Assembly: GCA_964549785.1 (NCBI GenBank)
Contig: CAZJXA010000047.1
Location: 1-18,531 of the forward strand
Direction of reading: 5' to 3'
Length of the DNA stretch: 18,531 nucleotides
Source of the DNA: JBEIUO01 sp964549785
GTDB taxonomy: Bacteria > Planctomycetota > Phycisphaerae > Phycisphaerales > UBA1924
This document shows, piece after piece, positions 1 through 9,348 of the stretch. Below the pieces are notes generated by a model that saw nothing but the letters and a program-made list of their open reading frames with translations, did no database searches and was not told the DNA's origin. Made by a program: the position numbers and the translations under genes. Every line of letters begins with the position of its first letter. Positions within the stretch are counted from its first letter, which is position 1.

Positions 1-155
1 GGTCCATCGCGTTATCTTGCGTGTCGTCGGTGTTGAAGGTGTCGCGGACGTCGGCTCGATCCGCATCGGCTCCGGTTTCCTGGGTGGGGACGGCGCCGAC
101 GCCGACGTCCGCGACACCTTCAACACCGACGACACGCAAGATAACGCGATGGACC
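1..155. repeat. Perfect 55-bp inverted repeat at the left edge
   Basis: Bases 1-55 are the exact reverse complement of bases 101-155, with a 45-base spacer. The match stops abruptly at the inner ends (base 56 against base 100) and the left arm begins at the first base of the window. An arm of exactly 55 bases equals a common de Bruijn k-mer size, so this may be a hairpin in an assembly graph or a fold-back chimera rather than a biological palindrome. The right arm reads naturally as part of the giant protein. The left arm is the same DNA inverted, so the residues it encodes at the extreme N-terminus are suspect. Confidence 0.9.
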
Positions 156-3100
156 TGCAGGGCGGAACCTATTCGTTCCCGGGGAACGTGTACAACATCT
201 CGACCGGGTCCGACATCGGCAATCGTGAGAGCCAGGGCGTCTACGTCAACTTCAACATCGGCGGAGACCTCGCGCAGTTCTTCACCGGGCTCTCCCCCGC
301 GGTCGCGCAGAGCCCCGAGGAAGGCGACGCCAACTTCATCAACCTGAACGTGGGCGGCCGCATCGGCGACATCCAGATTTCTGGTGGCATCGGCAACGAC
401 CACGACCTCAACGACGACGGGTTTACGTTCGACCCGTACAATTTGATCACGCTCGATAGTTTCAATCTTCGCTCCGGGGTTCGCGGCGGCAACGGCGACA
501 TCGGCCGCATCCGCACCGGCTTCCACATCGTGGGCGGTGCGTTCAACCTGCGCACGTCCCCGGGCTCGACCGTGGGGCAATTGCTTGTCAGTCAGGACGT
601 CTACTTCACCGACCGGCCGGCCGACGGTCGGTTCGGCATCTACCGGGACTTCGGAGAGACCGTAAGCGGTATCGATTTCCAGACCGGGTTCGGATCGGAC
701 GTGCGCTTCGTCGACACGCCCCGGATCGATTTGCAGGTGGCACGGGACATCTTCTTCCCGATCACCGTCGCCGAAGAGTTGACCTTCACCGACGACGGCG
801 GCGCCCAGGTGACAATCTCGATCACCGGCGTTGTGGCCGCTCCCGGCACGGAGATCGGCCGGGTTCGGATCGTCCCGATCGACGGTTCGCAGGGCGTGGC
901 GATCGCCGTGATCGAAGCCGACCTGGGCAACGGCGACGGCGCTTTGGGCGGCACCCTCAACATCACCTCGACGTCCAGCAACCCCAACAGCGTCGTCAGC
1001 ATCGGGCGGATCATCATCACCGACGCCAATCTGACGTCGAACATCACGCTCACCGGCAACGGCGAGATCGATGTTTTCCGGATCGACCAGCGGGGCGGGG
1101 CGGGGCTGGGAACGCTCAGCAACACCACGCCCAACGGCGACTTTGTCGCGGCCGACCTGACCACCCTGAACACGCTGGAAGTCCGGGGCGACCTTGGTCG
1201 CACCCAGATGCCGGCATTCGGGCCTCAACTGATCGGCCCATTCCTGGGCGTGGTCATCGGCGCGGGTGAGGCGGCCCAGGGCGGCCCGCTCTCGCTGCCC
1301 GGCGGCATCTTCCTGGACGGCAATTCCAACGGCAACTTTCTGCGCCCCATCCGCGACGACAACTTCCAGGTCGGACAGGCCTACCTCGACGACATCGGCG
1401 GACCCTTCGACGGCTACCTCAACGGCTTCGTGATCCGCACCGGCAGCGTTCAGCAAGTGTCCATCGACGGCCGGGCCGGTGACTTCATCCTGCAGGCCCG
1501 GGACGCGGGCGGCGTGCTCAACGCCCTCCGCGTCAACGACGACGGGGTGACCGGCCCATCGGGCTTCGACGGGATCGTCGGCACCATCTTCGCCAAAGAT
1601 ATCGGCTCCATCGACATCGGCGACGGCCTCAGCAGGTCGGTGGGACCCCTCGCCACCACCGGCATCTTCGCCATCGACGACATCGGCACGATCACCAGCC
1701 GACGCCTCACCGGACTCGTGGTCGAGAGCGCGATTATCGCGGGCAACCTCACGCCGCTGGCCATCGAGATCGCAACCCCGCAAGACCCGTTGTTCATCGC
1801 GCAGGTACTGGGCGAGGGGGTCAATGCGATCACCTTCACCGGCGCCCTGGTCCGCGACGCCTTCATCGGGGCCTCGACGCTCGATGCCTTCTGGATCGGG
1901 TTTTCCTACCTTGAGGATTACCTCGGCCTGGGCGACATCGGCGCGATCAACCTTAACCAGTCGACGTTCTTCCGCTCTGTCGCCGACGCCATCAACCTCA
2001 ACACCTTCACGATCACGGGCGGTTTCTTCGACGCGTCCAGCATCCTGGTCCGGTCCGATATCGGGACGATCCGCGCCCCCGGGTTCCGCAACAGCACGCT
2101 CGAGGGCGAGGAGAACGAACGCCTCACATCCCGGATCTTTGCGGGCGGCAATGTCCAGACCATCACCGCCGACAACGACATCTCCGATCTCGTCTTGGAC
2201 ATCATCGGGAACCTGCGCGGCAGCCTCACCGCCGACAACATCATCCGTTCCACCGTCGACGTCGACAACCGCCTCTTCGGCCTGAACGTCCCCGGCGACA
2301 TCCGCGCCAGCCGCTTCACCCTGGGCGAGGTCCGGACGCTGGCGGTGGGCTCCGACATCCAGAGTTCCGAGTTCCTGATCTCGGGCGAAGTCACGTCGTT
2401 TACCGCGGGCGACCGGATCGTCAACACCGAGATTCAGATCACCGGCCCGGACGCAGCCTTGGGCACCGTCGCCGCTCCCAACCTCATCAGCGGCTCCATT
2501 TCGGTCGCCGGACCCATCACGTCGATCACCGTCAGCAACGGCGACTTGGTGGCCGATATCCGGACAACCACGGTTCGCGGCACCATTACCACGCTCTCCG
2601 CGTCGCGCGATCTGGCGATCCAGGCCGACGTCTCGGGCACCATCACCAACCTGGTGGCAGGCCGCAACATCGGGTCGATCACGGGACGCGGCGTCATCGC
2701 CACGCGGGGCGACATCGCGTCGGTCTCCATACCCAACGGCCAGTTGTACGCCGATCTTCGCACGGGCGGGGCGTTCACCGGCACCGTAACGATCGGCGGG
2801 GCCGTCAACAAGCCGGGCGACGTCCAAGTCGGCTTGGGATCACTCATCGCCTTCGGCCGCATCGGCACCGTCACCGTCACGGGCGACTTCGGCGGCGACA
2901 TCACGTCGTACTCGGGCGGCATCACGGCCATTAACATCACCAACGGGTCGTTCTTGCCCGGCCGTTCAATCAACTCGTACGAGGGGTCGATCGCGGCGAT
3001 CAACATCGTCAACGGCAACCTCTACGGGAACGTCCATGCCGATTTCGATATCACCGCCCTCCGCGTCACAGCGGGTGCAGACGGCATCTTCGGCGACGTC

Positions 3101-6100
3101 GGCGTCAACGAAACGCTCTCGCAAGGCACGCCCTTTGATGCACGTCGCAACCACTTGCCGACCGGCGTCTTCGCGACCTCGGCCATCCAGGGCCCGCGCA
3201 TCACCGCCGGCCGCAACATCACTAACTTCACCGTGTCGGGTGGGTCGGTCTTCGAGTCGTTCATCTACGCCGAACGCTCCATCGTGGCCTTGGCCATCAC
3301 CGGCGACGTCCTTAAGGACGGCGCGACCTTGGGCGACGCCACCTTTATCGGCGCTGGCGATTCCATCGACCTGCTCACCGTCAGCGGCTCGCTGCGCAAC
3401 GCCGTGGTCTTCGCGGGCGTCACCAATCTCGGCTCGGACAACCGGCCGGGCGGGGCCAACCTGCGAGCCGACACCGTAAAATCCGGAGAGATCCGGGTCG
3501 TCACCATTGGCGGCGAGGCGGCCAACACCACCTTCATCGCCGGCATCGCGACCGGTCTCGACGGCGTCTATGTGACCGCCGACGACCGCCAAGTACTCGG
3601 CCTCTCGTCGGTCAACACCGTCTCGGTGGCGGGGGCCGTCACCAACTCAAGGGTGTCGGCCGATGCCATCGGCGCGGTCGACGGCCGGCTCAGCCGGGGC
3701 GGCACCGACCTCGCCTCGGTCAACCCCGATCTTGCCTCCAATTCCGGGACGCCCGGGGCGGCCTTCAGCGGCACCGGGACGTTCACGGTCGGCGCCGACA
3801 CCATCACCATCACGGTGGCGGGTCCGGGCTCGGCCTTCTTTGATGCGGCTCTCAACAAACTGACCGTCCGCGACGGCACGGCGGCCACCGCCGTCACCGT
3901 CGGCACCAGCGGCCCTTCTCTCAACAACTTCGACCTCGTTACCAACGACAACGGCTCGCTGGGCGTGGTCACCTTCAACGCCGATCTCACCGGCGACAGC
4001 GATATCGCCATCGACGGAACCGCGACCACCCTGGCCTTCCGCCGGGTCACCAGCACGGGCACGCTCGCCATCGGCGGCGCGGTCACCAGCGTCACGTCCA
4101 CCGGCTTCGCGGGCGGGTTCTTCTCCGCACGCAGCGTCACCACCTTCACTATCACCGGCGACTTCGGCGCCGCCAGCCCGACCGTCACGAACGAGGCTTC
4201 GATCACGCTCCTGACGGGCGGCGCGATCACGATCACCGGGGTCGCGCGGGGCTTGGTCAGCGTCGAGCGCGACCTCACCAACCTCACCGCAACCGCGGGC
4301 TCCTCTCGGGCCAACTACCGCGTGGGCGGCTCGCTCTCGGCGTTCGTCTCCGGGCCCATGACCAGTTCCGTCCTCTCCGTCGGCGATGCTCTGGGCACCG
4401 TCGTGGTGAACGGCGACCTCGTTGACTCCGCGATCGTCGCAGGGCCCGACCTGGGTTCCGATGGTGCCTTCGGCGGCGTGCTCTCCGCCGCGGACGACAA
4501 CGGAACCGGAACCATCGCCTCGGTCAACATCACCGGCTCATTCCGCGAGTCCGACATCTCCGCGGGCGTGCTCCGCGGCGGCGACGGCTACTTCGGCACC
4601 GCCGACGACAGCGTCGCGGGCGGCCGTTCCTCCATCGGCGTCGTGACCATCGGCGGCACGGCCACCGGCTCCAACCGTGCCAGCGAGAACTACCGCATCG
4701 TCAGCACCGGAACGCTCGCGGAAGTCCGCGTGGGCGGGAATGCCTTCACCGCCAACGGCAACCTCCGCATTCAACGCCCGGAAGCCCAGCCCATCTCGAT
4801 CGACATCCTCGCCATCAACGTCGACGCCGTGGGCCGGCAGTTCATCGCCACCATCGTCTTCAACCAACCGATCGACCCCGCCACGATCGCGCCCGCGCTC
4901 TCGATCTCCGAGGTTCGCGGCACGGGCGACGTCCTCATCCGCCTGATCAACGGCATCGACTACACCTTCACCTACGAATCGGCGGTCAACAGCGTGGTCG
5001 TCACGTTCAGCCGCACCATCACATCGCGCAACCTCCCGGTGTTGCCCGGCGTGCCGGGGCCGGGCATCTACCGGTTCGAACTCCAGCAAGGTATCTTGAA
5101 CGGGCAACTCGACGGGGCCCTCGTCGACGGCAACGGCGACGGCTTCACTCCCACCAACGACGATTACTCGCAGGACGTCATCATCGGCGATGCGGGCGAC
5201 AAGTTCGCTCCGGATCGGGTCGCCGCAGGCACCGGCCAGATCGCGATCAACGTCGACTTCTACCCGCCCACCAATCTCGACATCGTGCTCGACAACAACG
5301 TCACGCCCGACGGACTGCCCGACACCAACCGCACGTTCACCATCACCGGTACCATCGGCGACCACCCCGACAACGACACCAACTTCTTCCGCTTCGTGAG
5401 CGACGTCGATCTCTACAGCATCACCCTCACCGCCGGCCAGATCGTGCGTTTCGGGGCCATGCAGGGCTCGGCCCAGCGGGCCGTGCAGGCCCTTATCAGC
5501 CCCACCGGTGAGGTGGTCAACCGCTTCAACGTCCTGCCCGCGGCGATCCCCCTTCCCGCGCCCCTGGGCGACCTTCTCGACATCACCCGCGCGGTGGAGT
5601 ACCTCATCACCCAGACGGGCACGTTCTTCATCTCCATATCCAACTACGGCGTGGCCGCCCCGGGCACGCTCCCCTTCGCGGACCCCATCCCCGGCGGCGT
5701 GGGCGACTACAACTTCACATTCCAAGTGTTCGACGACGGCGACTCGGGCTTCACGTCCGACACCGACTCGGGCGACGGCCAGACCGTCGTCGATCCGCCC
5801 CCCGCGTCCCAGTTCGCGGGCAACGACGGCATCTTCGGCACCGCGGACGATTTCGCATCGATCCCCATCGGGCAGTTCACCTTTACGCTGCAGCGTGGCC
5901 CCGACGGGCAGCCCAACACCGCCGACGACGTTATCTCCGGCACCAACGGAACGAATATCTCCGTGGTGAGGGCCGCCGATGGTTCCATCACGCGGACGAT
6001 CAGTTCCTCCATCGGGCCCGCCGGGGCCTCGGGCGTGCCGGGGGACTTTACGTCCGACGTCGACGTCTTCCACCTCAACAACCGTCGTGAGATCGCCGCG

Positions 6101-7222
6101 GGAACGCGGATGAAGATCACCGTCAAACTGGCGGACACCGGTTCCGATCTTGGGTCCGCTTCTCCCGTCACGCTCACCGACGAGCGCGGCAGTGTTCAGT
6201 TCGGGCTCTTCGATACCACCGACTCCATCAATGTTGACGACGGGTTGCTGGTCTTCAGCCCCTCCGATTTCAGGCCCACGGCGGGCACGCCCAACAGCGT
6301 CATCGCCGCCAACGGCGAAACCCGGTACGGGTTCGACGCCAACGGCGATTTCTTCATCGAGTTCATCGTTCCCGCCCGTATCCAAGGGACCGGCAACGGC
6401 ACGTTCGCCGTCTATCTCCAGGGCGTCTACAACACCGACTATTCGCTCGAGGTCGTCACCACCTCCGGCACCGGCACCATCACCAAGGCGACCCAGTACG
6501 TGCTGATCGAGACGGCCGGCGGAACCGTCGACTGGTTGCAGGCGGGCGGGTTCACGACCACCCTCCCGGCCTTCACCTCACGCGTGCTCGGCATCAACGG
6601 CTCGGCCGTGAACGGCCAATCGGTCGACGACTTCATCATCGATCAGTTGGTGTCGTCGCTCAACAGCCTCTACGCCCAGGCTGGCATCGACGTGGTCTTC
6701 TCCATCAACCCCGGCGACTTTGAGTTCCAGGAGTTCTCGACCGTCTTCCTTTCGTCGGCCGTCGATCCTTTGATCCCCTTGTTGGAGGCCTTCGACGCCT
6801 TCAACTTCTTCGAGTTTGGTGACGACTTCAACCCCACCAACCCGTTCGGCTTCAGCGAGCACTCCGACCCCTTCAACACCGACAAGGGCGATGAGGCCGT
6901 CGTCTATATGCCGTCGTTCGCGCTGCTGGGCCTCTCACCCAGCCCAGCCGACGTCGATCTCTTCATCCAGTCGCTCACGGGCGCCGTTTCACGCCGGGTC
7001 GGCGAACTCGTCGGGCTCCGCATCACCGCCGACAACCCGGACGGCGCGATCGCCGATCCCAACGCCGCGGACTCGGTCCTGGGTCAACCCGGACCGGGAG
7101 CGGGGTACCAACTGCCCAATATCGCCCGTGACCTCTCCGACCCCTACGACTCCATCGCCCGAACCAACTTCTTCCTGGGCCGTCAGAACGCCGTGAACCT
7201 GCTCGACCGCTACTTCAACTGA
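2..7222 (+). CDS. Giant beta-helix surface/secreted protein, 5' partial, with degenerate matrixin-like C-terminus
   Basis: The frame is open from the left edge and ends at TGA 7220-7222. The first start-like codon is TTG 17, so the true start and any signal peptide probably lie outside, and bases 1-55 may be artefactual. Numbering from codon 17 gives 2401 residues. Residues 1 to about 1580 are irregular repeats of about 20 residues (patterns such as IGxIxxxG and SITAGxxI), rich in G, T, N, D and I, as expected of a parallel beta-helix. Residues 1592 to about 1700 resemble an SbsA-like Ig domain and about 1770-1905 a PPC-like beta-sandwich. Acidic DGxxGTADD-type motifs recur. Residues about 2150-2401 look like a secreted metzincin-type module, but the expected HExxHxxGxxH helix reads R2326-R-V-G-E-L-V-G-L-R-I2336, so no zinc ligand remains. 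No dockerin, sorting signal or C-terminal membrane segment is visible. Cell-surface adhesion or matrix is an inference; the exact role is unknown. Confidence 0.85.
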   Translation, partial: VHRVILRVVGVEGVADVGSIRIGSGFLGGDGADADVRDTFNTDDTQDNAMDLQGGTYSFPGNVYNISTGSDIGNRESQGVYVNFNIGGDLAQFFTGLSPAVAQSPEEGDANFINLNVGGRIGDIQISGGIGNDHDLNDDGFTFDPYNLITLDSFNLRSGVRGGNGDIGRIRTGFHIVGGAFNLRTSPGSTVGQLLVSQDVYFTDRPADGRFGIYRDFGETVSGIDFQTGFGSDVRFVDTPRIDLQVARDIFFPITVAEELTFTDDGGAQVTISITGVVAAPGTEIGRVRIVPIDGSQGVAIAVIEADLGNGDGALGGTLNITSTSSNPNSVVSIGRIIITDANLTSNITLTGNGEIDVFRIDQRGGAGLGTLSNTTPNGDFVAADLTTLNTLEVRGDLGRTQMPAFGPQLIGPFLGVVIGAGEAAQGGPLSLPGGIFLDGNSNGNFLRPIRDDNFQVGQAYLDDIGGPFDGYLNGFVIRTGSVQQVSIDGRAGDFILQARDAGGVLNALRVNDDGVTGPSGFDGIVGTIFAKDIGSIDIGDGLSRSVGPLATTGIFAIDDIGTITSRRLTGLVVESAIIAGNLTPLAIEIATPQDPLFIAQVLGEGVNAITFTGALVRDAFIGASTLDAFWIGFSYLEDYLGLGDIGAINLNQSTFFRSVADAINLNTFTITGGFFDASSILVRSDIGTIRAPGFRNSTLEGEENERLTSRIFAGGNVQTITADNDISDLVLDIIGNLRGSLTADNIIRSTVDVDNRLFGLNVPGDIRASRFTLGEVRTLAVGSDIQSSEFLISGEVTSFTAGDRIVNTEIQITGPDAALGTVAAPNLISGSISVAGPITSITVSNGDLVADIRTTTVRGTITTLSASRDLAIQADVSGTITNLVAGRNIGSITGRGVIATRGDIASVSIPNGQLYADLRTGGAFTGTVTIGGAVNKPGDVQVGLGSLIAFGRIGTVTVTGDFGGDITSYSGGITAINITNGSFLPGRSINSYEGSIAAINIVNGNLYGNVHADFDITALRVTAGADGIFGDVGVNETLSQGTPFDARRNHLPTGVFATSAIQGPRITAGRNITNFTVSGGSVFESFIYAERSIVALAITGDVLKDGATLGDATFIGAGDSIDLLTVSGSLRNAVVFAGVTNLGSDNRPGGANLRADTVKSGEIRVVTIGGEAANTTFIAGIATGLDGVYVTADDRQVLGLSSVNTVSVAGAVTNSRVSADAIGAVDGRLSRGGTDLASVNPDLASNSGTPGAAFSGTGTFTVGADTITITVAGPGSAFFDAALNKLTVRDGTAATAVTVGTSGPSLNNFDLVTNDNGSLGVVTFNADLTGDSDIAIDGTATTLAFRRVTSTGTLAIGGAVTSVTSTGFAGGFFSARSVTTFTITGDFGAASPTVTNEASITLLTGGAITITGVARGLVSVERDLTNLTATAGSSRANYRVGGSLSAFVSGPMTSSVLSVGDALGTVVVNGDLVDSAIVAGPDLGSDGAFGGVLSAADDNGTGTIASVNITGSFRESDISAGVLRGGDGYFGTADDSVAGGRSSIGVVTIGGTATGSNRASENYRIVSTGTLAEVRVGGNAFTANGNLRIQRPEAQPISIDILAINVDAVGRQFIATIVFNQPIDPATIAPALSISEVRGTGDVLIRLINGIDYTFTYESAVNSVVVTFSRTITSRNLPVLPGVPGPGIYRFELQQGILNGQLDGALVDGNGDGFTPTNDDYSQDVIIGDAGDKFAPDRVAAGTGQIAINVDFYPPTNLDIVLDNNVTPDGLPDTNRTFTITGTIGDHPDNDTNFFRFVSDVDLYSITLTAGQIVRFGAMQGSAQRAVQALISPTGEVVNRFNVLPAAIPLPAPLGDLLDITRAVEYLITQTGTFFISISNYGVAAPGTLPFADPIPGGVGDYNFTFQVFDDGDSGFTSDTDSGDGQTVVDPPPASQFAGNDGIFGTADDFASIPIGQFTFTLQRGPDGQPNTADDVISGTNGTNISVVRAADGSITRTISSSIGPAGASGVPGDFTSDVDVFHLNNRREIAAGTRMKITVKLADTGSDLGSASPVTLTDERGSVQFGLFDTTDSINVDDGLLVFSPSDFRPTAGTPNSVIAANGETRYGFDANGDFFIEFIVPARIQGTGNGTFAVYLQGVYNTDYSLEVVTTSGTGTITKATQYVLIETAGGTVDWLQAGGFTTTLPAFTSRVLGINGSAVNGQSVDDFIIDQLVSSLNSLYAQAGIDVVFSINPGDFEFQEFSTVFLSSAVDPLIPLLEAFDAFNFFEFGDDFNPTNPFGFSEHSDPFNTDKGDEAVVYMPSFALLGLSPSPADVDLFIQSLTGAVSRRVGELVGLRITADNPDGAIADPNAADSVLGQPGPGAGYQLPNIARDLSDPYDSIARTNFFLGRQNAVNLLDRYFN

Positions 7223-7256
7223 TTTCCTCGGCCTCGAAACCTCGTGCTCTTGTCAC

Positions 7257-7293
7257 GCGGCCCGGTTCTCGCAACCGGGCCGCTTTTTCTTTT
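7257..7293 (+). terminator. Intrinsic terminator after the giant gene
   Basis: A perfect 11-bp GC-rich stem (7257-7267 with 7273-7283) closes a five-base loop and is followed by TTTTTCTTTT. It starts 34 bases after the stop of the giant gene. This separates that gene from the nuoG-like gene and means the latter needs its own promoter. Confidence 0.92.
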
Positions 7294-7366
7294 GTCTCAG
7301 CCGGCGTTCAGCGATTGCTTGCAGGGCCCCCGTCGCCGCCCGACCTCCGGCTACCATTCTTCCCCT

Positions 7367-9127
7367 ATGCCGACGATCACTCTGAATGGCCGGAAATGTG
7401 AGTTCAAACCCGGGCAGATGATCCTGCAGGTCGCCAACGACCACGCGATCGAGATCCCGCAATATTGCTACCACGACGGCCTCTCCATCGTGGCCAGTTG
7501 CCGCATTTGCCTCGCCGAGATTCATGCCCCGGACAAAACCGGGCAGCTGGTACCGTTCATGGGCGGCAAGCTGATGCCGACATGCCAGACGCCGGCCGCG
7601 GACGGCATGGTGGTCTACGCCGACAGCCCCAAGAGCGTGGCCAACCAGAAGTCGGTGATGGAATACCTGCTCATCAACCATCCGCTGGATTGCCCGGTGT
7701 GCGACCAGTCCGGGGAGTGCTTCCTGCAGGATTATTCGTACATGTACGGCCGCGGCGTCTCGCGCTTCGAGGAACAGAAGGTCAAGCAGGCCAAGAAGGA
7801 CATCGGACCGCACGTGTACCTGTACGCCGACCGCTGCATCCTGTGCACGCGGTGCGTGCGTTTCACCCGTGAGGTCACGGGGACGGCCGAGTTGCTGGTG
7901 CAGGGCCGCGGCAATAAGGAAGAGATCGACGTCTTCCCGGGGATCCCGCTCGACAACGAGTTGTCGGCGAACGTGATTGATCTTTGCCCGGTGGGTGCGC
8001 TCCTGGACAAGGATTTCTTGTTTGCCCAGCGCGTGTGGTTCCTCAAAGGCGCTTCCAGCATCGACGGCATCACCGCCAGCGGCGACAACATCCGCATCGA
8101 CCACAACGAGGGCAAGGTCTACCGCATCAAGCCCCGAACCAACATGGCGGTTAACAAATGGTGGATCACCGACGAGGTGCGATACGGCTGGAAGTTCGTC
8201 CACTCCGAGGACCGGCTCCGCACCCCCACGCGGCGGCAGTTTTCGTCGATCGTCGAGTGTGACTACGCGCGGGCCTACGGCGACGCGCTCGCGGGTGTGA
8301 AAAAGGCCGTGCAGGGCGGCGCGCGGCTTGCCCTGGTCGTCAGCCCGATGCTCTCGTGCGAGGATGCGTTCGTGCTGGCCACGGTCGCGACGAGGCTCGA
8401 TCCGCAAGCCGTCTTCGCCGTCGGCCCGGTGCCGACGCACGGCAGCGATAAGGTCTTCCCGGCGGGGGCCAAGGACGGCGACGCCAACGCCTTCAAGATG
8501 TACGCGGAGAAGGCCCCGAACGCCCGCGGCGTGCGGCGGGTGCTGGCGGCCTTCGGCGCCGTGCTGGAATACGACGGCCTGCTCGGTGCGCTGGGCAACG
8601 GCACAGGGCAATCCAGCATCGGCGCGGTGATCGTGACGGGCAACTACCCGAGCGACTGGGTCACGGCGGACTTCCAGAATGCGCTCTCGGGCAAGTTCGT
8701 GGTGCTCATCGATACCCTCGCCGGGTCGCTGTGCGATTCGGCGGACATCGTCATCCCGGGAGCGACCTGGGTCGAAAAGGCCGGCACGTTCGAGAACGCC
8801 AACGGTCTTTTGCAGGCCTTCGAGCAGGCGATCCCCGTGATCGAACTCGCCAAGAGCGAAGGACAGATCGGGCTTGACTTGATGGCGGTGCTGGACGGTG
8901 CCCCCGTCAGCACCGACGGCGCCGCCGCGATCGTCCTCAACACCACCCCCGGCCAGGTCGCTGCGGGCCTCGAAATCGCCCGCTCCCGCGGCACGACGTT
9001 CAACGCCGCGAACGTGCGGTCGGAGATGGCCCGTGGGAACGCGTCACTCACGGTCGCGTTCACGAACGTCGCGATGCCGCCGGTCGAGGCGCGGCAGCAG
9101 CCCGATATGCAGATGATGGACTTGTAG
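7367..9127 (+). CDS. nuoG: NADH-quinone oxidoreductase subunit G (NuoG-like), N7-less type
   Basis: 586 residues from ATG 7367. The longer frame from 7244 runs through the terminator and adds 41 residues unlike the family. NuoG is the iron-sulfur subunit of the peripheral arm of respiratory complex I, passing electrons from NADH toward quinone. The ligand pattern is complete for three clusters: [2Fe-2S] C34, C45, C48, C73; His-Cys3 [4Fe-4S] H105, C109, C112, C118; and [4Fe-4S] C157, C160, C163, C207. The N7 motif present in E. coli-type NuoG is absent: residues 231-242 keep the flanking pattern but carry D233, T236 and D240 where the cysteines would be, as in mitochondrial NDUFS1. A molybdopterin-oxidoreductase-like domain without visible active-site ligands fills residues about 280-560. 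The protein is shorter than many bacterial NuoG. No clear Shine-Dalgarno site was seen. No other nuo gene is adjacent, which is unusual for this subunit. Confidence 0.87.
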   Translation: MPTITLNGRKCEFKPGQMILQVANDHAIEIPQYCYHDGLSIVASCRICLAEIHAPDKTGQLVPFMGGKLMPTCQTPAADGMVVYADSPKSVANQKSVMEYLLINHPLDCPVCDQSGECFLQDYSYMYGRGVSRFEEQKVKQAKKDIGPHVYLYADRCILCTRCVRFTREVTGTAELLVQGRGNKEEIDVFPGIPLDNELSANVIDLCPVGALLDKDFLFAQRVWFLKGASSIDGITASGDNIRIDHNEGKVYRIKPRTNMAVNKWWITDEVRYGWKFVHSEDRLRTPTRRQFSSIVECDYARAYGDALAGVKKAVQGGARLALVVSPMLSCEDAFVLATVATRLDPQAVFAVGPVPTHGSDKVFPAGAKDGDANAFKMYAEKAPNARGVRRVLAAFGAVLEYDGLLGALGNGTGQSSIGAVIVTGNYPSDWVTADFQNALSGKFVVLIDTLAGSLCDSADIVIPGATWVEKAGTFENANGLLQAFEQAIPVIELAKSEGQIGLDLMAVLDGAPVSTDGAAAIVLNTTPGQVAAGLEIARSRGTTFNAANVRSEMARGNASLTVAFTNVAMPPVEARQQPDMQMMDL

Positions 9128-9240
9128 CGTCGAATTCGCGGACAAGTGGGAGAGTCGTTGTGATATGTGCGACAAGTGAGGACTAGGTGATCTTTTTTTT
9201 TACGCGTCATTCACGTTGGCGATAGGACGAATGTTGATTC

Positions 9241-9256
9241 TGCCTTTCAGAAGGCA
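9241..9256. other. Small perfect hairpin in the nuoG to zinc-ribbon gap
   Basis: TGCCTT (9241-9246) and AAGGCA (9251-9256) form a 6-bp stem with a TCAG loop. No T-run follows, so it is not a convincing terminator. It sits just upstream of the promoter-like site at 9281. The rest of 9128-9240 holds a nine-T run (9193-9201) without a stem and two copies of GACAAGTG (9141 and 9171). No gene was seen there. Confidence 0.45.
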
Positions 9257-9280
9257 TGCGTCTGGGAGGGTTGTCCTTCA

Positions 9281-9309
9281 TTGAACCATTTCGCTCCCCG
9301 GTTTATATT
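9281..9309 (+). promoter_or_regulatory. Sigma70-type promoter candidate for the first zinc-ribbon gene
   Basis: TTGAAC (9281-9286) and TATATT (9304-9309) are separated by 17 bp in a locally AT-rich stretch. The start point would fall near 9316, about 50 bases before the TTG at 9367. Spacing and both hexamers are close to the consensus. The call is by eye only. Confidence 0.5.
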
Positions 9310-9348
9310 ATCTGAATCGGAGTACAACCCAAATGTCCATTATACTGT

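Noticed and set aside
4538..6385. Long minus-strand open frame (615 codons) opposite the giant gene
   Set aside because: Its translation is a low-complexity mix of G, D, V, E and R, typical of the antisense frame of a GC-rich gene. It lacks domains, and the + frame has clear repeats and C-terminal motifs.
7253..8611. Minus-strand open frame of 452 codons opposite nuoG
   Set aside because: The plus strand encodes every NuoG iron-sulfur motif. The antisense product is rich in H, R, V and A with no recognisable domain.
9141..9178. Operator made of two GACAAGTG repeats downstream of nuoG
   Set aside because: The two 8-base copies are 30 bases apart but far from any start and could be chance; there is no other support.
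9193..9201. Intrinsic terminator after nuoG at the nine-T run
   Set aside because: No GC-rich inverted repeat directly precedes the T-run.
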